This document shows, one piece after another, positions 60,830 to 64,000 of a stretch of DNA of 64,000 nucleotides; within the stretch, counting starts at the first letter, position 1, and each line of letters starts with the position of its first letter. This DNA comes from Thermoplasmata archaeon (GTDB taxonomy: Archaea > Thermoplasmatota > Thermoplasmata > Lutacidiplasmatales > UBA184): positions 31,833 to 95,832 of the forward strand of contig JASHPV010000007.1 in NCBI GenBank assembly GCA_030037875.1, given 5' to 3'. A program made the position numbers and the translations under genes. The notes beneath the pieces were generated by a model. The model saw nothing but the letters and a program-made list of their open reading frames with translations. It searched no databases and was not told the DNA's origin.

Positions 60830-61766
60830 GGGCGCCGATCCGTTCGATCGTTCCCTCGATCACATCGCCGGGTTTGAGCTTCCGGGTCTCGCGCCCGAAC
60901 TCGAAGCCGGGGACCCCGCCGAGGGTGCCCAGCGAGATCAGGTCCCCTGGCTCCAGGGTCACTCCTCGCGTGAGGTGCTCGACGATCTCCGGTATTCGGA
61001 AGAGGTAGTCGGTCGTGTCCCCCTTTTGGCGAACGGTACCGTTCACCTTGAGCTCCATCTGGAGCGGATACGGTGCGCCGACCTCCTCTTTGGGCACGAC
61101 CCAGGGACCTACAGCCATGGTCGCATCGAAGCCCTTTCCTTGGACCCAGTCGACGGCGCCCCCCGCCGGATACTGGAGGTCGCGGAATCCCATGTCGAGG
61201 ACGACGGTGTACCCGGCGACCATCTCCATGCCCCGACTTGCCGGCACGTGCTTCCCCCGCTGACCGATCACGACGGCGAGCTCGAGCTCGACGTCGGGGA
61301 ACTGGCTGTGGGAGCTAAGCTCCAAGGATTCGCTCGGCCCGACCAGGCTGTTGAAGAACCGGGTAAACAGGTACGGATGGGCCGGCGGCTCCTTCTGCTG
61401 TTCGGCGAGATGGCTCTTCGAATTCGACGCGAGGAGGTAGACCTTCGCGCCGGAGGAGATCGGGGCGAGGAGCTTGATCCCCTCCTCGGGCTTGAAAAAG
61501 AACCGGGCCCCGGTGGCGGCCCGCGGGGTCCATCCCATCGCCCGCCGCCGGTCGATGTACTCCTGGATCTTCTTTGTGATTGCAACGGACTCCGCTCCGC
61601 CCGAGAAGAAGGTCCGCATGTCCCGGAACCGGCTGGGGTCGGCGCCCTTGACAGGATTGACCCCGAAGTAATCGCGGCAGGCCGTGTCCAAGTCGATGAA
61701 ATCGCCCGCGTCGGTGACCATTCCGAAATGGAACTGGTTCGCGAGAACGAAGTGCACGAGCTTCAT
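60765..61766 (-). CDS. Fumarylacetoacetate hydrolase-family protein
   Basis: A 333-residue FAH-superfamily hydrolase or hydratase that acts on beta-diketo or 2-keto acids. Family marks are the Asp-Glu ligand DVELELAVVIGQRGKHV, the loop TVVLDMGFRDLQY and GDLISLGTLGGVPGFEF. The exact substrate (fumarylpyruvate, oxaloacetate or an aromatic breakdown product) is not given by the sequence. The C-terminal 10 residues are Pro-rich and overlap priS by 65 bp. Confidence 0.88.
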   Translation of the reverse strand: MKLVHFVLANQFHFGMVTDAGDFIDLDTACRDYFGVNPVKGADPSRFRDMRTFFSGGAESVAITKKIQEYIDRRRAMGWTPRAATGARFFFKPEEGIKLLAPISSGAKVYLLASNSKSHLAEQQKEPPAHPYLFTRFFNSLVGPSESLELSSHSQFPDVELELAVVIGQRGKHVPASRGMEMVAGYTVVLDMGFRDLQYPAGGAVDWVQGKGFDATMAVGPWVVPKEEVGAPYPLQMELKVNGTVRQKGDTTDYLFRIPEIVEHLTRGVTLEPGDLISLGTLGGVPGFEFGRETRKLKPGDVIEGTIERIGALKVAAKAEVPLPPAGAPPPEA

Positions 61767-61802
61767 CGGGAGCTTCTTCGAGCGCCTCGGAACCGGGTGT
61801 GC

Positions 61803-61809
61803 CTATAAC
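61803..61809 (-). promoter_or_regulatory. Putative TATA box for the FAH gene
   Basis: The minus strand reads GTTATAG, overlapping the last codon of the upstream reductase gene. It lies about 40 nt before ATG 61766. Confidence 0.4.
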
Positions 61810-62510
61810 GATGCGGGCGGCGGCGGAATCGCGGGTGCGCTGCGCGGGCGGAACGAAATCAGGACCCCGTCGTCCAGCGGTTCGACCGACTCGCGGACCA
61901 GCTCGACCCAATCCGACGGTGACCGGCTCGCCGGACCGGCCATCAAGGACGGTGCGGCGTCCTCCCCGATCAGCACCGGCGCGACGTAGACGGTCATTCG
62001 GTCCACCAAGCGCGCCCGGAGAAAGCTCGCGATGACGTGGGACCCCCCTTCGACGAGGACTCCCCGCAGACCGTAGGCGGCCAGCGCGCGAAGCAGGGTC
62101 GTGAGGTCAACCTCGGGCCCGGGGCCCGCCAGAATGGTCTCCACCGAAGGGGGATAGCTTCGCCGGGCGCTCTTCGTCGTCGCCACGATCGTCGGCTGCG
62201 TGCCGTCCAGAAAACGGGCCGCGGCCGGGAGCCGCCCGGTGCCGTCGAGACAGATGCGGACCGGGGCCGGACCCGGGTCCTGGTGGAGCAGGTCCCAGTG
62301 GACCCGGAGCGACGGGTCGTCCAGGATGACCGTTCCCACTCCCACGAGCACCGCACCCAGTTGAACCCGGAGCGCTTGGACGCGCGCCAGGTCGCGCGGG
62401 CCCGAGAGCGCCGCTTGTTTTCCCCCAGCGAAAGCCAGGCGTCCGTCGAGAGACACTGCACAGTTGAGGTGGACGTACGGCCGCGCGGGTGCGGCGGTTT
62501 CTCCCTTCAT
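61803..62510 (-). CDS. arfC: 2,5-diamino-6-ribosylamino-pyrimidinone phosphate reductase (riboflavin pathway)
   Basis: A 235-residue RibD C-terminal-type reductase that acts in archaeal riboflavin synthesis on the GTP-derived diaminopyrimidine. The fold starts with PYVHLNCAVSLDGRLAF and includes LRVQLGAVLVGVGTVILDDPSLRVH, PVRICLDGTGRLPAAARFLDG, and LVEGGSHVIASFLRARLVD. ATG 62510 overlaps the FTCD stop by 4 nt. The kinase for the pathway product, RbkR, is encoded at 2919. The C-terminal third is Pro-rich. Confidence 0.9.
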   Translation of the reverse strand: MKGETAAPARPYVHLNCAVSLDGRLAFAGGKQAALSGPRDLARVQALRVQLGAVLVGVGTVILDDPSLRVHWDLLHQDPGPAPVRICLDGTGRLPAAARFLDGTQPTIVATTKSARRSYPPSVETILAGPGPEVDLTTLLRALAAYGLRGVLVEGGSHVIASFLRARLVDRMTVYVAPVLIGEDAAPSLMAGPASRSPSDWVELVRESVEPLDDGVLISFRPRSAPAIPPPPASL

Positions 62511-64000
62511 GGATGGCCGGATAGACGGTCGCGCTCCGCCTCGAGGTCGGCGACGGGCACCCCCGCCTCGCGGAGGTCGTCGAGATTGATGGAGACATTG
62601 GCCAGGGCCGAGTCCGCGGCGGCCCGAAGCAGCGCTAGCCCGGAAACGAAGTCGCTGCCCAGGGCCACGTTCGTCAGTTCCCGGTGAGCTTCGAGTCTCT
62701 GCTGGATCCGTCGGGCGAGCCGGGCCGTGTCGAGCGGAACCTCCGCGGCGTGCCGGAGCGCGTCGAGGAACGCGCGTTGAGCGGTGGGGTCGTCGGGCTT
62801 TACCTTTCGCTCGCGGCGGGCGGCGCGCACGGCTTCGTACGAGTCCGCGTCGGCGTTGGCCAGCTCGAGAAAGGTTCCCCGACCCTCGGTCAATTCCTTG
62901 GCAAGAGCCGCCAGCGTTGGCGAAGGGGTTTCCTTCGCGGGGGTGGAATAGGCCACGACCATCTCGCCCAAGGCGGTGCCCATCGCTCCAGCGATCGCGG
63001 CAACGCTACCGCCCCCTGGCGTCGGAGTGCGGGCCGCCACTCGGCCAAGGAATTCCTGTATGGTGAGATGCTGGAAGCCTCGCCGGGGCTCGGGGCTCGC
63101 GGCGCCAGGCGCACTGGGGACGGTCCCAAGGAGCTTGCGCTCCAAGATCTGCTCGCGAGAGAACTGGTTGAGCTGGAGGTAAAATTCCGCCGCGTCCAGG
63201 AGGGCGTCTTCGGGCACCAGGCCGACGACCTCCGATTCCTCGACGCCCACGCCGTACCGATTGGCCTCGCGACGAACCGCCTCAAGGGCTCGGTGGACGG
63301 GCGTTTTCCGGTAGTCGGTGAGGTTCATCGAGACCTGGGCCCGGTTCCGTTCCTTGATCTCAAAGCCGAGCGCTTTGACCTCCGCCAACCCGCCGTCTCG
63401 CGCTCGGACGGCGTGGGCGACCTTCTTTGCGATGCTCACGTCCGGCGTCGTCAGGTAGGCATTGTACGCGATCAGCACCGGCCGGGCGCCGATCGCTATG
63501 GCCCCGGCCGAGGGATGGAGTTCCGGATTGCCGAAGTCGGGCTGGCGCGCCGGGTCGGTCTTTACGGCGTCCCGCAGTCCCTCGAAACCTCCTTGGCGGA
63601 CGACCGCGAGGTCCTCCCGTTCGGGCCGTCGCGCCGCCGCCCCGTAGAGGTACACCGGCACCTGGAGCTCCGCCCACACACGCTGACCCAACCGTTCCGC
63701 GAGAGCGACCGCATCCTCGATGGTCGCGTCCCCGAGCGGAACGAATGGAACGACGTCGGCGGCTCCCATGCGCGGATGCTCCCCCCGGTGATGCCGTAGG
63801 TCGATGAGCTCCACTGCCTTTCGCACCATTCGGAAGTCGGCCTCGAGGAGGGGGTCGGCTTCGCCGACCAGGCTCACCACCGACCGGTTGTGGTCGGCGT
63901 TGAGTTCCACGTCGAGCACCCCGACTCCCGGGACCCCCCGGGCCTCGTTCACGATCGCCTGGACTCGCCCGCTGTCGCGGCCTTCGGAAAAGTTCGGCAC
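62507..64000 (-). CDS. Glutamate formimidoyltransferase-cyclodeaminase (FTCD), 5' truncated by window edge
   Basis: A bifunctional folate enzyme that moves the formimino group of histidine degradation onto tetrahydrofolate and deaminates the product. The open frame runs off the window edge at 64000; it begins inside the family's usual VPNFSEGRD, so only a few N-terminal residues are missing. The formimidoyltransferase part (about 1-310) has NADHNRSVVSLVGE and HHRGEHPRMGAADVVPFVP; the cyclodeaminase part (about 315-497) has PTPGGGSVAAIAGAMGTAL. 497 residues are visible. The stop overlaps the reductase gene. Confidence 0.93.
   Translation of the reverse strand: MPNFSEGRDSGRVQAIVNEARGVPGVGVLDVELNADHNRSVVSLVGEADPLLEADFRMVRKAVELIDLRHHRGEHPRMGAADVVPFVPLGDATIEDAVALAERLGQRVWAELQVPVYLYGAAARRPEREDLAVVRQGGFEGLRDAVKTDPARQPDFGNPELHPSAGAIAIGARPVLIAYNAYLTTPDVSIAKKVAHAVRARDGGLAEVKALGFEIKERNRAQVSMNLTDYRKTPVHRALEAVRREANRYGVGVEESEVVGLVPEDALLDAAEFYLQLNQFSREQILERKLLGTVPSAPGAASPEPRRGFQHLTIQEFLGRVAARTPTPGGGSVAAIAGAMGTALGEMVVAYSTPAKETPSPTLAALAKELTEGRGTFLELANADADSYEAVRAARRERKVKPDDPTAQRAFLDALRHAAEVPLDTARLARRIQQRLEAHRELTNVALGSDFVSGLALLRAAADSALANVSINLDDLREAGVPVADLEAERDRLSGHP

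Noticed and set aside
1..64000. Mobile elements, transposases, integrases, CRISPR arrays
   Set aside because: No transposase or integrase frame, no terminal repeats and no regularly spaced repeats were seen. The only direct repeat found has two copies.

Overview
This is a densely coded stretch of a GC-rich archaeal genome. Archaeal identity follows from the gene set: topoisomerase VI A and B, archaeal primase small subunit, RIO1 kinase with a KH-domain partner, LSm protein, ribosomal protein L41e, aEF-1 beta, CTP-dependent riboflavin kinase, RaSEA and TiaS (archaeal tRNA modification), AglB oligosaccharyltransferase, and prenyl-lipid enzymes. DnaK, a complex I-like oxidoreductase and the overall mix suggest a euryarchaeal lineage, possibly one of the uncultured high-GC Thermoplasmatota; that placement is inference. 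I see no mobile element, CRISPR array or prophage.

Layout. 1-5.4 kb: end of dnaK, convergent citrate synthase, then LSm, rbkR, RaSEA and nadE on the plus strand. 5.5-13.7 kb: a CDIN1-like nuclease, and on the minus strand hisS, a zinc-ribbon protein, tiaS, an exported protein and the two-gene 2-oxoacid:ferredoxin oxidoreductase. 13.9-19.9 kb: a tightly overlapping leuACDB-like operon followed by thiolase and DUF35. 20-27.8 kb: a giant AglB with a very long repeat-containing tail, an exported sequon-rich protein, a zinc finger and aEF-1 beta. 28.1 kb: a tRNA-His(GTG) interrupted in its T-loop. 28.2-37.3 kb: HAD phosphatase, coaBC, MarC-like protein, sucCD, a small Cys/His protein, L41e, top6A/top6B. 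37.4-51.4 kb: nitrilase-like hydrolase, membrane protein, GGPP synthase, geranylgeranyl reductase and an 11-gene nuoABCDHIJKLMN operon without the NADH module. 51.5-64 kb: acylphosphatase, enoyl-CoA hydratase, a methyltransferase fusion, nucleotidyltransferase, glycosyltransferase, SPFH/NfeD pair, RIO1-KH-PriS cluster, FAH-family hydrolase, the riboflavin-pathway reductase and an FTCD fusion cut by the window end.

Gene style is consistent. Many operon neighbours overlap by 4 nt (ATGA, GTGA or TTGA), and several first genes have a TATA-like box about 26-31 nt before the start codon, implying leaderless mRNAs. Energy metabolism ties together: citrate synthase, the ferredoxin-reducing oxidoreductase and succinyl-CoA ligase are TCA-type steps, and the dehydrogenase-less complex I could take electrons from ferredoxin. 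The most unusual items are the tRNA-His T-loop intron with a bulge-helix-bulge-like junction, the 2186-residue AglB, three coding frames without a normal start codon, a NuoI with four 4Fe-4S motifs, and several dyad or repeat elements near promoters.
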